From positions 1-55,538 of the forward strand of contig WRAW01000006.1 in the NCBI GenBank assembly GCA_009780015.1: a stretch of DNA of 55,538 nucleotides, written 5' to 3'. The DNA is from Defluviitaleaceae bacterium. GTDB lineage: Bacteria > Bacillota > Clostridia > Lachnospirales > WRAA01. Position numbers and translations under genes: made by a program. Below, one piece after another: positions 33,164-42,929 of this stretch. Each line of letters opens with the position of its first letter. The stretch's first letter is position 1. Under the pieces are notes generated by a model. The model made no database searches. It was not told the DNA's origin and worked only from the letters and a program-made list of their open reading frames with translations.

Positions 33164-36100
33164 TTACTGATCTTCAAAAATGTCCTTCAAAACATTCAGG
33201 GTTTTTAAAGCCGCGGCAAAATTTAAAGTCTTAATTTGTCTGACCAGCACAGCCGTTTCCGGTATCATACGAAGCTCATCCAATAAGTTTAAGCTGCCGG
33301 AACTGCGAGATTCCAGCAAAGGGCTGAGCTTGTCGAAGGTTGCAAAGGCTTTATCCCTGTCAAAGGCTTTATTGGCTGAAAGCTCCAAGGCTTTCGTTTT
33401 CGGCTTGACAATGCCCTCAAGTATGCGCGTCAGTTTATTATCTAAAGCAGATAGCTGATTGTCGGTCGGAATTTCCCCATTTTCCAACAAATTTTCTATT
33501 TCCTTGGCGCTTTGCGACAACGCGGCTTCGTTAATCAGACCGGCTAACCCCTTGAGAGTATGAGCCAGGCGGTGGGCTGTTTCGATATTTCCCGTATCCA
33601 AGGCTTTACGTATGTCAATTAACGTGCTTGTTTGTTTCTTTGCAAAATCTGACCGCAATGTTTCCAGCACTTCGGCGTCATGCTGATAATCATCAATATT
33701 TCCGGCAGGCTTAGAAGTGTTCTTCACAGCCGCTTCAATTACTTCCGGCGGCTGCTTGTCCTTTATATACTTGATTAAAATAGTATTCAAATGAACCGTT
33801 TGAATCGGCTTTGAAATAAAGCCGTCAAACCCGCTTTTTATGAATTCCTCCGCCTGGCCTATAAGCGCGTTTGCCGTAAGCGTGACTATCGTCTCGGTAT
33901 AGCCCATATCACGCAGCCTGTGCATAGTCTCGGTACCGTTTAGACCCGGCATCATCTGATCCATAAACACGATGTCGTATACGTTGCCTTCCTTAATTTT
34001 TTCTATCGCGTCATAACCGCTTTCGCAAGTCTCTACTTGCAAGCTGTAAAACGCGAGCAAGCCGCGGGCCACATATAAATTGGCGCTTACGTCGTCCACC
34101 ACAAGCACGCGGCCATAAGGCATGGGCTCCGGTACAAATTTAAATCTGTTATGGACTGACTGTTCGCTTACCTCAAAGCGCTGAAGGCTTTCAGCCATGT
34201 CCTTTCCCAAGATCGCGGAGCCGGTTGTTTTCTGCGGAATGCTTACCGTTACGCTTGTACCTGACCCTACTTCGCTTTCTATGTCAACGTTTGCGCCCAT
34301 CATTTCCGCCAGGCTGTACAAAATCGGCATACCCAGCCCCGTGCCGGACACCGAGCGTATTTCGCGCTCGTGAAAGCGCGTGTAGTCGTGGTACAGCATG
34401 TCAAGCTGCTCCGAAGTCATGCCGAGGCCGGTGTCGCGTGTAACAATTACTAACCTCACATAATTTTCCTCAGAATTTCCTTCTTCCCTTTGACATTGCA
34501 AGGACAATTCCACCGAGCCTGATTCCGTGTATTTAAATGCGTTTGACAATATATTATTTATGATCTGCTTAATGCGAAGAGCGTCGCCTACAAGGATTTC
34601 CGGAAGATTCTCGTCTATACGCACATGAAATTCTATGTCCTTGCTGTTCAGGTTTACTATGTGAGGCTGTACGGCGTCCACAATCAGGCTTGCGACTCCG
34701 TATTCCTCAAGCAGCAAGTCCATTTTGCCGGCTTCTATTTTAGAGAGATCCAAAATATCGTTTACAATGCCGAGAAGTATATTCGACGAATCATAAATTT
34801 TGGCAAAAGATTCCTCAACAGTTATCGGCAAAGCCGGGTTTTGAAGTTGGATTTCCGAAATGCCCAGAACCGCCGAAATCGGCGTACGTATTTCGTGACT
34901 CATTCTGGCCAGAAACTTGCTTTTTGCCCTGCTGCTTTCCTCCGCTATTTCAATGCGCTGCTTTTCTTTCTGCATTTCTTTCAACAGAGTGACATCCTTG
35001 GTATAGGTAATTACGATGACGTCATCATTATACTCTGTGCGTACGCCGTCAACTTCCTGAAAAGTTTCCTTGCCGTCATGTATTTCAAAAAACTCGAAGC
35101 TGCCGGATCCATCGGCAAATATTTTATCTAAATGCATATTCCAGTATTCCTTTGAGGGAATGCCGCACGGCTGGAAATCAGGCGCATACTTAAACAAGTT
35201 GCCGCTATACTCCTCCTTGCTGGAAAATCGGTAGTAGTCGAGGGTGGTTTGATTGCAGTCAAGGGCCCTATGATCCTTATCCCAATATTCAATTGCGAGG
35301 GGCGCCGCATTAAACATAAGCCGGATACGCTCGTTCATCTCCTGTTCACGTAATTGTATTTCCAGCTCGCGTTCCCTTTTCATCGCGGCTTTAATCGGAC
35401 GCAGATCATTTTGATAACAGGCCATCGCAGGCCGGCCCTTATAGCTTACGCGAACCAGTGTGACCTCGCAGGGAATAAGTTCGCCGTCCGTCCGTCTATG
35501 GGTAAACTCGAAACGATGGCTGCCTTTTTCAAAAGCCGATATCACATCGTTGAGAAATAAGCTTGCGATAGACATGCCTTCCGAAAGCTTGGGGAAAATT
35601 TCATAAAATCTGGCAATCGCCTCATCCTTAGTGGAAAAGCCAAATAACTCCAGCGCGGCTTTGTTGTAATCAATGGCCTCAAACTGCGCTTCCCCGCCTT
35701 CCTCGATAACATGTCTACCCAAAAAACATGAAAGAGGCGTCGCGTCCATCATTAGCGAGGCACGCTCGTCCGCTTCGCTGGTTTGGGCAATCGCTTCTTT
35801 TATTCCGCGCAAGTCGTGGGTATATCCAACAATCATAACCTTGCCGTTTAGCTCCACACGTACGCATGTAACTTCAACCGGCAGCGGTTTTCCATCTGAA
35901 AATTGGTGCATCCATTCGTGCCGGATGATACCTTCCCGCAGCACCTTATCCGCATAATAATCACTCAATACGCTCGAAAGCGTACCGCATGGCTGAAATT
36001 CGGGTGAAAACTCGTTGTATCGGCTTATATATTCTTCCTTGCTTGAAAGGTCGAACATCTCAAGGGTTTGGCGGTTGCAGTTGATTATGTTGAAATCTTC

Positions 36101-36583
36101 GTCCCAGATTTCGATAAGCATAGGCGACGCGTCAAGAAGCATTTGAGTCAGCTCGCCGGCTTCCCACTCTTTCCGCTTAGCGTGGGTTAGCTGTTCGGTG
36201 CGTTCGAGAATGGCTTCGCTCATGTCTATGTGAAGCCGAATCCGGTTAAGAAGCACAGGGGTGGAAATTGGTTTTATTATGAAGTCTACTACTCCCATTT
36301 CCAGAGCCTTCGTTTCGGCTTTGGCATCCCTAAGCGCAGTCAGGAATATGATAGGAATGTCTTTGAATCTTTCATTGTGTTTCAAATGACTCAAAACATC
36401 AAAGCCATCCATATCAGGCATTTCAATGTCCAGCAGGATCAGATCGGGTTTGACCTTTTCCAAAAGAGAAATAGCCTTGCTTCCCGATTGCATTGTCATC
36501 ACGGTATAATGGTTTTCCAGCGCCTCTTCGGAGGCCGTTAGGCTGGCGATGCTGTCGTCTATAATGAAAACAATTTTTTCCAT
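33164..36583 (-). CDS. Cytoplasmic hybrid histidine kinase (REC-PAS3-HisKA-HATPase-REC-HPt)
   Basis: 1139 residues and no membrane segment. Receiver 1 has its phospho-acceptor at D52 (LLDIEMPDMDG). Three PAS domains follow, each with the CNxxxLxxF and ExQPCG pattern. The HisKA box has H563 in RMSHEIRTP, the ATPase has DTGLGM and GTGLGM boxes, receiver 2 has D875 (FMDQMMPG), and the C-terminal HPt has H1008 (LAHTLKGLAG). All four phosphorelay sites are present. It starts six bp after the stop of the membrane kinase gene, with AAGGAA inside that gene's end, so the two are one operon. No DNA-binding output protein is nearby. Confidence 0.93.
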   Translation of the reverse strand: MEKIVFIIDDSIASLTASEEALENHYTVMTMQSGSKAISLLEKVKPDLILLDIEMPDMDGFDVLSHLKHNERFKDIPIIFLTALRDAKAETKALEMGVVDFIIKPISTPVLLNRIRLHIDMSEAILERTEQLTHAKRKEWEAGELTQMLLDASPMLIEIWDEDFNIINCNRQTLEMFDLSSKEEYISRYNEFSPEFQPCGTLSSVLSDYYADKVLREGIIRHEWMHQFSDGKPLPVEVTCVRVELNGKVMIVGYTHDLRGIKEAIAQTSEADERASLMMDATPLSCFLGRHVIEEGGEAQFEAIDYNKAALELFGFSTKDEAIARFYEIFPKLSEGMSIASLFLNDVISAFEKGSHRFEFTHRRTDGELIPCEVTLVRVSYKGRPAMACYQNDLRPIKAAMKRERELEIQLREQEMNERIRLMFNAAPLAIEYWDKDHRALDCNQTTLDYYRFSSKEEYSGNLFKYAPDFQPCGIPSKEYWNMHLDKIFADGSGSFEFFEIHDGKETFQEVDGVRTEYNDDVIVITYTKDVTLLKEMQKEKQRIEIAEESSRAKSKFLARMSHEIRTPISAVLGISEIQLQNPALPITVEESFAKIYDSSNILLGIVNDILDLSKIEAGKMDLLLEEYGVASLIVDAVQPHIVNLNSKDIEFHVRIDENLPEILVGDALRIKQIINNILSNAFKYTESGSVELSLQCQREEGNSEENYVRLVIVTRDTGLGMTSEQLDMLYHDYTRFHEREIRSVSGTGLGMPILYSLAEMMGANVDIESEVGSGTSVTVSIPQKTTGSAILGKDMAESLQRFEVSEQSVHNRFKFVPEPMPYGRVLVVDDVSANLYVARGLLAFYSLQVETCESGYDAIEKIKEGNVYDIVFMDQMMPGLNGTETMHRLRDMGYTETIVTLTANALIGQAEEFIKSGFDGFISKPIQTVHLNTILIKYIKDKQPPEVIEAAVKNTSKPAGNIDDYQHDAEVLETLRSDFAKKQTSTLIDIRKALDTGNIETAHRLAHTLKGLAGLINEAALSQSAKEIENLLENGEIPTDNQLSALDNKLTRILEGIVKPKTKALELSANKAFDRDKAFATFDKLSPLLESRSSGSLNLLDELRMIPETAVLVRQIKTLNFAAALKTLNVLKDIFEDQ

Positions 36584-36589
36584 ACGAGA

Positions 36590-39500
36590 TTATTCCTTCC
36601 CTTTCGACACTGCTTCCGCCGCTTGTTTCGCAAGCGCGGCTGACTCCTCAAACTCGCCCAGCAGCAAGCCGGTTTCAATTTTATCGAGCGCTGCCTTTGT
36701 CTGCTTTGAAAGCGGGTGTTGTTTCAACATGCTTAGTGTATTTTTAGCGCCCTTTTTATCGTAGGCTTCACAAGCTTGGGAAATAGCCAGCAATTGTTCG
36801 CCGATGAAAGCGGAATCCGCGGCAAAGTCTAGAGAGTCGTCATTTACGCGCGCTTGATATGTTTCAATTATTTCCCGCAGGCTCTCCAGAAAATACGGCG
36901 TCCTTGATTTTATAATTTTCAAGTCCCCATTTCGCCCGGCTTCCTCCAGCGCGGCCGCTGTCCTGGAAAGTTCAAGGCGGCCGATATTGGCAAGCGCGCT
37001 CTTCATTCCATGTGCCTGGGTGGTGTATATTTTAAGGGCTGTGCTGTCCATGTCGCTCTGCATAATAGGCTCTAAAGCGGCCAGGGATTTTTCGGCGTCT
37101 GTCATGAAAAGCTTTATAAGTATGTCTGATAAATCCTTGGTATTATCTTCGGGCCGGCTCAGATACCGGGCTTTTGCGGCGGCTGTCACTTCCTCCGGCT
37201 GCTTATCGTGGATAAGCTCCATCAGGCAGGCATCCAGCTTGTTAGGGTCGATAGGCTTGGAAATAAACCCTGAAAAGCCGTTGCTCATAAACATTTGGGA
37301 AGCCCCGAAAGTGGCGTTGGCCGTAAGAGCCACAATAGGATGCCGGTATCCGATGTCACGTAATATTTTTACGGCTTGAATACCATCCATGTCAGGCATC
37401 ATGTGATCCATAAATATAATGTCGTAAACCTGGCCTTCTTCGATCAGGGCAATGGCTTGCGGGCCGCTGTTTACGGTTTCTACCGCGAGCTTATAAGGCA
37501 AAAGGAAGCCCCTTACCACATACAAGTTGGACTCCACATCATCCACAACCAGTACGCGGCCATAAGGCATAGGTTCATGCGCTTTAACGGACATATTCCT
37601 AAGATATATTTTGGCGGATTGCAGATTCTTCAGATTTTCCGCCGTCTCGGTGCCCAACACCTGGTCGCCTTCTATTTTTTGCGGTATATATACTGTGAAA
37701 ACGCTGCCCTTATCAGGCTCGCTCTCTACCTTGATTCTGCCGTCCATCATTTCAACCAGCGAGCGCGTGATGCTCATTCCCAGGCCGCTGCCCTCAATCG
37801 CGCGGTTTTGATCCAAGTTGAACCGTGTGTACTCTATTTCAAACAAGCCTGCAAGCTGCTCCTTGTTAATGCCCTGCCCCGTATCGGTTACACTGATAAC
37901 AAGCGTGATATCATCCGTGCCGGATACATCATCCAGCCCAAAAGCTAGAGTTACTTTACCTTCCGGGGTATATTTGAAGGCGTTGGAAAGAAGATTGTTC
38001 AGAATCTGTTTTATGCGAAGCTCGTCGCCAATAAGATGGGACGGTAATTTTTCATCTACCTCAAGAGTAAATTCAATTCGTTTGCTTCCGATGTAGATAA
38101 GATTAAGCTGGACAGTATCCGCAATCAGACTCGCCATTTCATATACGGCTGGTACAATCTCCATTTTGCCCGCTTCCACCTTTGACAGATCAAGTATGTC
38201 GTTGATAATGGCAAGCAGAAGCCTTGAGGAGTTATAAATACGCTTGAAAGCTTCCTCAGTTTCTTGTGGGTGGATGTTTTTTTGCAGCTCGATTTCCGTA
38301 ATGCCCATAACCGCGTTCATGGGTGTGCGGATCTCATGACTCATACGAGCAAGAAAGCGGGTTTTCGCCTGGCTCTCTTCCTCAGCTTCGCGCTCTTTCG
38401 CCATTGCGTCCTTAATCGGGCGCAAGTCTTGGCTGTATCCTACCGCGATGTCCTCATTCCCTCTTTTGAGACGCATATATGTAACGTCAACAGGCAGCGG
38501 GTCGCCGTCAAGCGTAATGTGCATCCACTCCGCATGGGAAGAGCCGTCTCTGAAGCATGATTTTAAAAGCTCGCGGATTTTTATAGACGAAAGTGCGCCG
38601 CAAGGCTGATACTCAGGTGAAAGCCGGTTGAAAAGCTTTACGTACTCCTCTCTGCCGGCAAGACCAAACATCCTTGCCGTCGTATCGTTACATTCCAGCA
38701 GATTCAAATTACTATCCCAAACTTCCACGAAGAAGGGCGCGGAGTCAAGGAATGTTTGGGTCAGCTCATAGGCTTCCCTTTCTTTTTCCATCGACGCTTT
38801 AATTGGGCGCAAATCATTTTGAAAGCAGGCTAAAACTTGTTCGCCTTTATAGTTCACTCGTATTAAGGTGACTTCGCAGGGAATAAGTTCGCCGCTCATG
38901 TGCCTTTGTGCAGACTCAAATCGTTTGAGACCGTTTTCCATCGCCTCAGACACATAACCGTCGACTATGTCCGCATAGTCGGTATCATCCAAGGATTTCG
39001 GCAAAAAGTCATGAAACCGGGAAATAGCGTCCGCTTTATCTGAGAAGCCGAATAAATCTACCGCTGCTCGGTTACAGTCTATGACCTCAAAGTTCATTTT
39101 ACCGTTTTCCGGGGTAACCCGCCTGACCATGAAACATGAAAGGGGTGTGGCGTCCATCATAAGCGCGGCCCACTTATCCGCCTCATGAATTTTAGCCATC
39201 GCGTCCTTAATCTCACGCACGTCATGACTGTAGCCCAGCACTTCGTAGCGTCCGTGACGCGTGACGCGGATAAACTGAGATTCGTAAGGCACAGGTTCGC
39301 CGTTTGCGGTCTTATGAGTCCACTCAAACCTTGCGAAGCCTTCCCGCATGGCTTTGTCAAGCATATCATGCAGTTTTTCCGACGAGGCCGTGCCGTCCGG
39401 CTGGTAAGAGGCTGAGAATTCCTCAAAACGATCCTTGTACTGCTCGAAAGTATCCAAACCCGATATATCCAGCATTTGCTGGTTGCAATAGATCAGCTCT

Positions 39501-41410
39501 CTCTTATCATTCCACATTTCTATACAAAGCGGAGCGCAGTCCAAGAAGAGCTGGGCGAGCTCATTAGCTTCGCGTTCGCGTTGCTTGACGGCTTCTTCTT
39601 CGGTTAGATCACGCAAATATTCAACTACCACAAAATTATCCTTATATTTTACGCGTACCCACGACGCTTCCGTCGGGAAGAGTGTGCCGTCCGTTTTCAT
39701 ACTTATAAATTTAGCCTGAGCGTAGCCTTCTTCAAATGCCTGCGCGATCATTTCCTCAAGAAGCTCTTTTGATTTCCTGCCGCCAGGCTGATAAAGAGGC
39801 ATTGTTGTTATCGCTATAGCAACGTATTCCAATCGATGGGGAAGTCCGAACATTTTCAAGGCTTCCTGGTTGCAGTCAATGGTACTCGAGCTTTTGTCGT
39901 ACAGGCTTATTGCCAGCGGAGTTGCGTCCAGCATAAGCTTAATCCGTTCCTCGGCTTCTCTGAGGTTGTTTGCCGCTTCCCGCATTGGGCGCAGGTCTTG
40001 AAGGTAGGCGGCTATTATTCTGCTGCCTTGCTGGTCAATCCTCACCAACGTAAGGTCGCAGGGAATCAATTCGCCGTCAGCATGCCGCTGCGTCCACGTG
40101 CAACGCACATGGCCTTCTTCCAGCGCTTGCGCAAACAGCTCCAGGGCCTTTGCTGCTGAGGGCGTTCCGCAAGACTGGTTTTCCGGGTGAAAATCAAATA
40201 ATTTATCAATATATTCCTGTTTATTGGAAGCTCCAACCAATTCGGCCGCGGCGTCATTGCAGTCGAGAATATTAAGATCATCGGCCCAAAGGCTGGCGGA
40301 AATAGGATTTGCGTCATATATATGCTGCTGGCGTAAAATAGACTCAGCCATTTTGCGGGTGCCGGAAAACAATTGTCCGAGCTCATCCTTTGAGGAGGGG
40401 GGAATGTCCAGTATCTGCATGTTGCCTTCCGATAACTTTGATACTATTTGTATAGCGCGTTTTAGAGGAAGTACGATTATCTTGTTATTGACGAACCGGC
40501 TTGCCAAAAACACAAGCGCAATAACCAGTGCTGAAAAACCAATCGATACCAGGAACACCTGTCTTTCGATATTCCGCACGTCGGTAAGGTTTTGCCCCGT
40601 AAATATCAGACCCAGGACTTCCCCGGTCTCATCCAGAAAGGGTCTGTAATAGGCGAGGAACAACTCTCCGGGGCGGGGCGCGATTTCCGTCTCCATATAA
40701 AAAATGTCACGCTCGCCCAGCACTACATCCGCTATATGAGGGGCAATTCTAAAGCCGTATGACCTATCGCCCGTTTCGGCCGACACAATTGTGGTCATAA
40801 TTGAAACATCATAGGCAAAAACCGTGATTTCCGAGTTGGTTATGTGTTGGAGATAGTCTACGAAAGCGGGCTGCCCCATGTCGTAGCCGGTGGACACAGT
40901 TCCGATCATCGTACCGTCTGCGATAATAGGTACGGTTGAAACAATACCTAATGAGGATTCCCCGTCGGGTTCGATATCCGATGTATATAGTCCGTTAATG
41001 GCGCGTGAAACCCCGCGTCTATCTGCGATATTGTCTCCGGTTTGACCGCTGTGCGCTCGGGCAAGAACAATACCTTGCGAGTCTGTTATCGTGACAAAGC
41101 TTGGATCGGGAAAGATGAGCGGGTCCACGAAGAGAGCGGTTAGAGCGTTTGTCAGTTGATGATTGTCGCCTGCCTGTATGGCGGAGGTTATATCCGGGTT
41201 TTGAGCGACTAATGTGGACACGCCCAATGTACTTCTCCGCATACGATCCACGCTGGCTTCGATAGTATTCATGGACGATTGCATATCTCCCATGGCCAGT
41301 TCGTTTATTATTTGCGTCATACCAACCAGCGTAGGGATCAAAACAACCGTAGTGGTTAAAATGATACTGGCCAGTGAAATTAGAAACAGCTTGGTACTGA
41401 TTTTTCGCAT
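36590..41410 (-). CDS. Membrane hybrid histidine kinase (Cache-HAMP-PAS5-HisKA-HATPase-REC-HPt)
   Basis: 1606 residues. An N-terminal membrane helix (about 9-32), an extracellular Cache-like sensor region (FVTITDSQGIVLARAHSGQTGD, GIVSTVPIIADGTMIGTVSTG), a second helix (about 290-310) and a HAMP segment precede five tandem PAS domains. H1025 (RMSHEIRTP) is the kinase histidine, D1335 (FMDHMMPDMDG) the receiver aspartate and H1467 (QAHGMKSAL) the HPt histidine. AAAGGG lies eight bases before the ATG. The PAS domains resemble each other and those of the downstream kinase, so the pair arose by duplication. Confidence 0.93.
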   Translation of the reverse strand: MRKISTKLFLISLASIILTTTVVLIPTLVGMTQIINELAMGDMQSSMNTIEASVDRMRRSTLGVSTLVAQNPDITSAIQAGDNHQLTNALTALFVDPLIFPDPSFVTITDSQGIVLARAHSGQTGDNIADRRGVSRAINGLYTSDIEPDGESSLGIVSTVPIIADGTMIGTVSTGYDMGQPAFVDYLQHITNSEITVFAYDVSIMTTIVSAETGDRSYGFRIAPHIADVVLGERDIFYMETEIAPRPGELFLAYYRPFLDETGEVLGLIFTGQNLTDVRNIERQVFLVSIGFSALVIALVFLASRFVNNKIIVLPLKRAIQIVSKLSEGNMQILDIPPSSKDELGQLFSGTRKMAESILRQQHIYDANPISASLWADDLNILDCNDAAAELVGASNKQEYIDKLFDFHPENQSCGTPSAAKALELFAQALEEGHVRCTWTQRHADGELIPCDLTLVRIDQQGSRIIAAYLQDLRPMREAANNLREAEERIKLMLDATPLAISLYDKSSSTIDCNQEALKMFGLPHRLEYVAIAITTMPLYQPGGRKSKELLEEMIAQAFEEGYAQAKFISMKTDGTLFPTEASWVRVKYKDNFVVVEYLRDLTEEEAVKQREREANELAQLFLDCAPLCIEMWNDKRELIYCNQQMLDISGLDTFEQYKDRFEEFSASYQPDGTASSEKLHDMLDKAMREGFARFEWTHKTANGEPVPYESQFIRVTRHGRYEVLGYSHDVREIKDAMAKIHEADKWAALMMDATPLSCFMVRRVTPENGKMNFEVIDCNRAAVDLFGFSDKADAISRFHDFLPKSLDDTDYADIVDGYVSEAMENGLKRFESAQRHMSGELIPCEVTLIRVNYKGEQVLACFQNDLRPIKASMEKEREAYELTQTFLDSAPFFVEVWDSNLNLLECNDTTARMFGLAGREEYVKLFNRLSPEYQPCGALSSIKIRELLKSCFRDGSSHAEWMHITLDGDPLPVDVTYMRLKRGNEDIAVGYSQDLRPIKDAMAKEREAEEESQAKTRFLARMSHEIRTPMNAVMGITEIELQKNIHPQETEEAFKRIYNSSRLLLAIINDILDLSKVEAGKMEIVPAVYEMASLIADTVQLNLIYIGSKRIEFTLEVDEKLPSHLIGDELRIKQILNNLLSNAFKYTPEGKVTLAFGLDDVSGTDDITLVISVTDTGQGINKEQLAGLFEIEYTRFNLDQNRAIEGSGLGMSITRSLVEMMDGRIKVESEPDKGSVFTVYIPQKIEGDQVLGTETAENLKNLQSAKIYLRNMSVKAHEPMPYGRVLVVDDVESNLYVVRGFLLPYKLAVETVNSGPQAIALIEEGQVYDIIFMDHMMPDMDGIQAVKILRDIGYRHPIVALTANATFGASQMFMSNGFSGFISKPIDPNKLDACLMELIHDKQPEEVTAAAKARYLSRPEDNTKDLSDILIKLFMTDAEKSLAALEPIMQSDMDSTALKIYTTQAHGMKSALANIGRLELSRTAAALEEAGRNGDLKIIKSRTPYFLESLREIIETYQARVNDDSLDFAADSAFIGEQLLAISQACEAYDKKGAKNTLSMLKQHPLSKQTKAALDKIETGLLLGEFEESAALAKQAAEAVSKGKE

Positions 41411-41465
41411 TATGAGTACCCTTTCAAGTTTAGTTCACATACGCGAGCACATGCGGTCAATATTT

Positions 41466-41494
41466 ATTTTACATTCATTTTACTTGCAAAGCAA
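41466..41494 (-). promoter_or_regulatory. Probable promoter of the histidine kinase operon
   Basis: On the minus strand, TTGCTT (41494-41489), 17 bp, TAAAAT (41471-41466). A TATAAT at 41504-41499 could serve a second start site. Confidence 0.5.
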
Positions 41495-41521
41495 CACTAT
41501 TATAGCTATGATGCGCAATTT

Positions 41522-41563
41522 ATACGATATACGCCGTATATACGCGATATCCGCGATATCCGG
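41522..41563. promoter_or_regulatory. Clustered CGATAT repeats in the divergent promoter region
   Basis: Two exact 9-bp direct repeats, GCGATATCC (41544-41552 and 41553-41561), are preceded by the related CGATATACG and CGTATATACG, roughly one helical turn apart. They lie between the kinase operon and the nucleotidyltransferase gene and may be regulator sites. Confidence 0.45.
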
Positions 41564-41622
41564 GAGAATACAGGATTGCGAATGCAGGGAATAGTACGTC
41601 AGTCTTGTTACGAAAATGTTGC

Positions 41623-41651
41623 TTGAAATTGAATCCGGCATGGTGTAGAAT
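41623..41651 (+). promoter_or_regulatory. Promoter of the nucleotidyltransferase gene
   Basis: TTGAAA (41623-41628), 17 bp, TAGAAT (41646-41651), with a start site about 25 nt before the ATG. Confidence 0.7.
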
Positions 41652-41682
41652 AAGTTTGATGTAAAATTAGGAGAGGTGTGTC

Positions 41683-42609
41683 ATGAAGCCGACAATAGTT
41701 GTGATGGCAGCCGGGATGGGAAGCCGCTTCGGAGGGCTGAAACAGCTTTCTCCCGTGGGCCCAAGCGGCGAGAACCTGATGGACTATTCGGTGTACGACG
41801 CTTTTGCGGCTGGGTTCGGCAAAGTTGTATTTGTTGTCAAGAGGGAGACGGAGCAAGCTTTTCGCGACGCGTACGGCAGCAAGCTGGAGAGGGTCGCGGA
41901 CGTTCGATATGTCTTCCAGGAGATTGAGAATGTTCCGAACGGCGTAAGCGTTCCTCCCGGACGCGCAAAGCCCTGGGGTACGGCGCACGCCGTGTTGTCC
42001 GCCAAGGGCGCGGTGACTGAGCCGTTCGCGGTTATAAACGCCGACGATTTCTACGGCGCGGGCTCATTCCGGGCGCTTCGTGACTTTTTGGCCGCTCCGC
42101 CGGAGCGTGCGCGTGAGAAGCATCGGTACGCAATGATGGGTTTTGCCCTTTCAAATACGCTGAGCGACGGCGGCAGCGTTTCGCGCGGTATATGCCGCCG
42201 CGACGCGGACGGCCGCCTGATAGAAATAATCGAGCGTACTAGGGTGGAGCGCCGGGATGGTGCGCCGTGCTACTCCGAAGACGGCCAAAGCTTTGTCCCA
42301 ATTGACGAAGACGCCGTGGTATCCATGAACATGTGGGGATTCAATCCAAGCATATTTAATGAAATCGAACGCAAGTTCGCCGAATTTTTTGAACGAAATC
42401 AAGCGCGGCTTGACACCGCCGAGATGTATTTGCCGACAGTGGTCGACGCGCTCATAAAGGAAGGAAGGGCGGACGTCAGCGTGCTGGACACTGCGGATCG
42501 CTGGTGGGGTCTTACCAACCCGGGCGACCTTCAGGCGGTGAGAGAGGCTATCGCCGGAATGGTGGCCGACGGAAAGTACCCCGAAGACTTGTGGGGGATT
42601 GTGAGCTAA
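41683..42609 (+). CDS. Sugar-phosphate nucleotidyltransferase family protein
   Basis: 308 residues. The N-terminal MAAGMGSRFGGLKQL loop is the nucleotide-binding signature of the GT-A-like NTP transferase family, and INADDFYG supplies the metal-binding aspartates. PWGTAHAV is the conserved base-contact segment. It would activate a sugar phosphate to an NDP-sugar, but the sugar and nucleotide cannot be told from sequence; the asymmetry with GalU/RmlA lengths fits an uncharacterised subgroup. GGAGAGGTG lies upstream of the ATG. TAAGAATCTG at its end resembles the start of a decayed palindromic element. Confidence 0.82.
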   Translation: MKPTIVVMAAGMGSRFGGLKQLSPVGPSGENLMDYSVYDAFAAGFGKVVFVVKRETEQAFRDAYGSKLERVADVRYVFQEIENVPNGVSVPPGRAKPWGTAHAVLSAKGAVTEPFAVINADDFYGAGSFRALRDFLAAPPERAREKHRYAMMGFALSNTLSDGGSVSRGICRRDADGRLIEIIERTRVERRDGAPCYSEDGQSFVPIDEDAVVSMNMWGFNPSIFNEIERKFAEFFERNQARLDTAEMYLPTVVDALIKEGRADVSVLDTADRWWGLTNPGDLQAVREAIAGMVADGKYPEDLWGIVS

Positions 42610-42629
42610 GAATCTGCTCCGAGTCCATA

Positions 42630-42891
42630 AGAACCTGTTTACTATCTTTTCACCATTGACTTGGCGGCCAGACTCCACCCCACGAAGCCAAAACCTGGCT
42701 TCGTGGAGACTCTGGTTTTCCACCCTTTGTCGTCGTCAATTCCTTGCGTACCAACTCAGGTACGCGGCGTCATCTCCTCCGCCTACGCTGGCGCTTCGGA
42801 TGCTAAACGTGTACCACCGGCACACAGCATCCTAGAATGGCGAAAAACTGGACTCGCCAATCCAACGGCAAAAAGATAGTAAACAGGTTCT
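42630..42891. repeat. Dispersed palindromic element, copy 7
   Basis: The ends AGAACCTGTTTACTATCTTTT and their exact complement at the right (about 21 bp) form the most perfect terminal pair in the window, with a sequence unlike other copies. The interior has a CCCCACGAAGCC/GGCTTCGTGG hairpin, a GCGTACC/GGTACGC hairpin, a TACGCTGGCGCTTCGGATGC segment shared with copy 9 and a CGTGTACCACCGGCACACAG segment. Confidence 0.9.
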
Positions 42892-42929
42892 AACGACAAC
42901 GATAAGCATGAATTAGGGGAGGGGACTTG

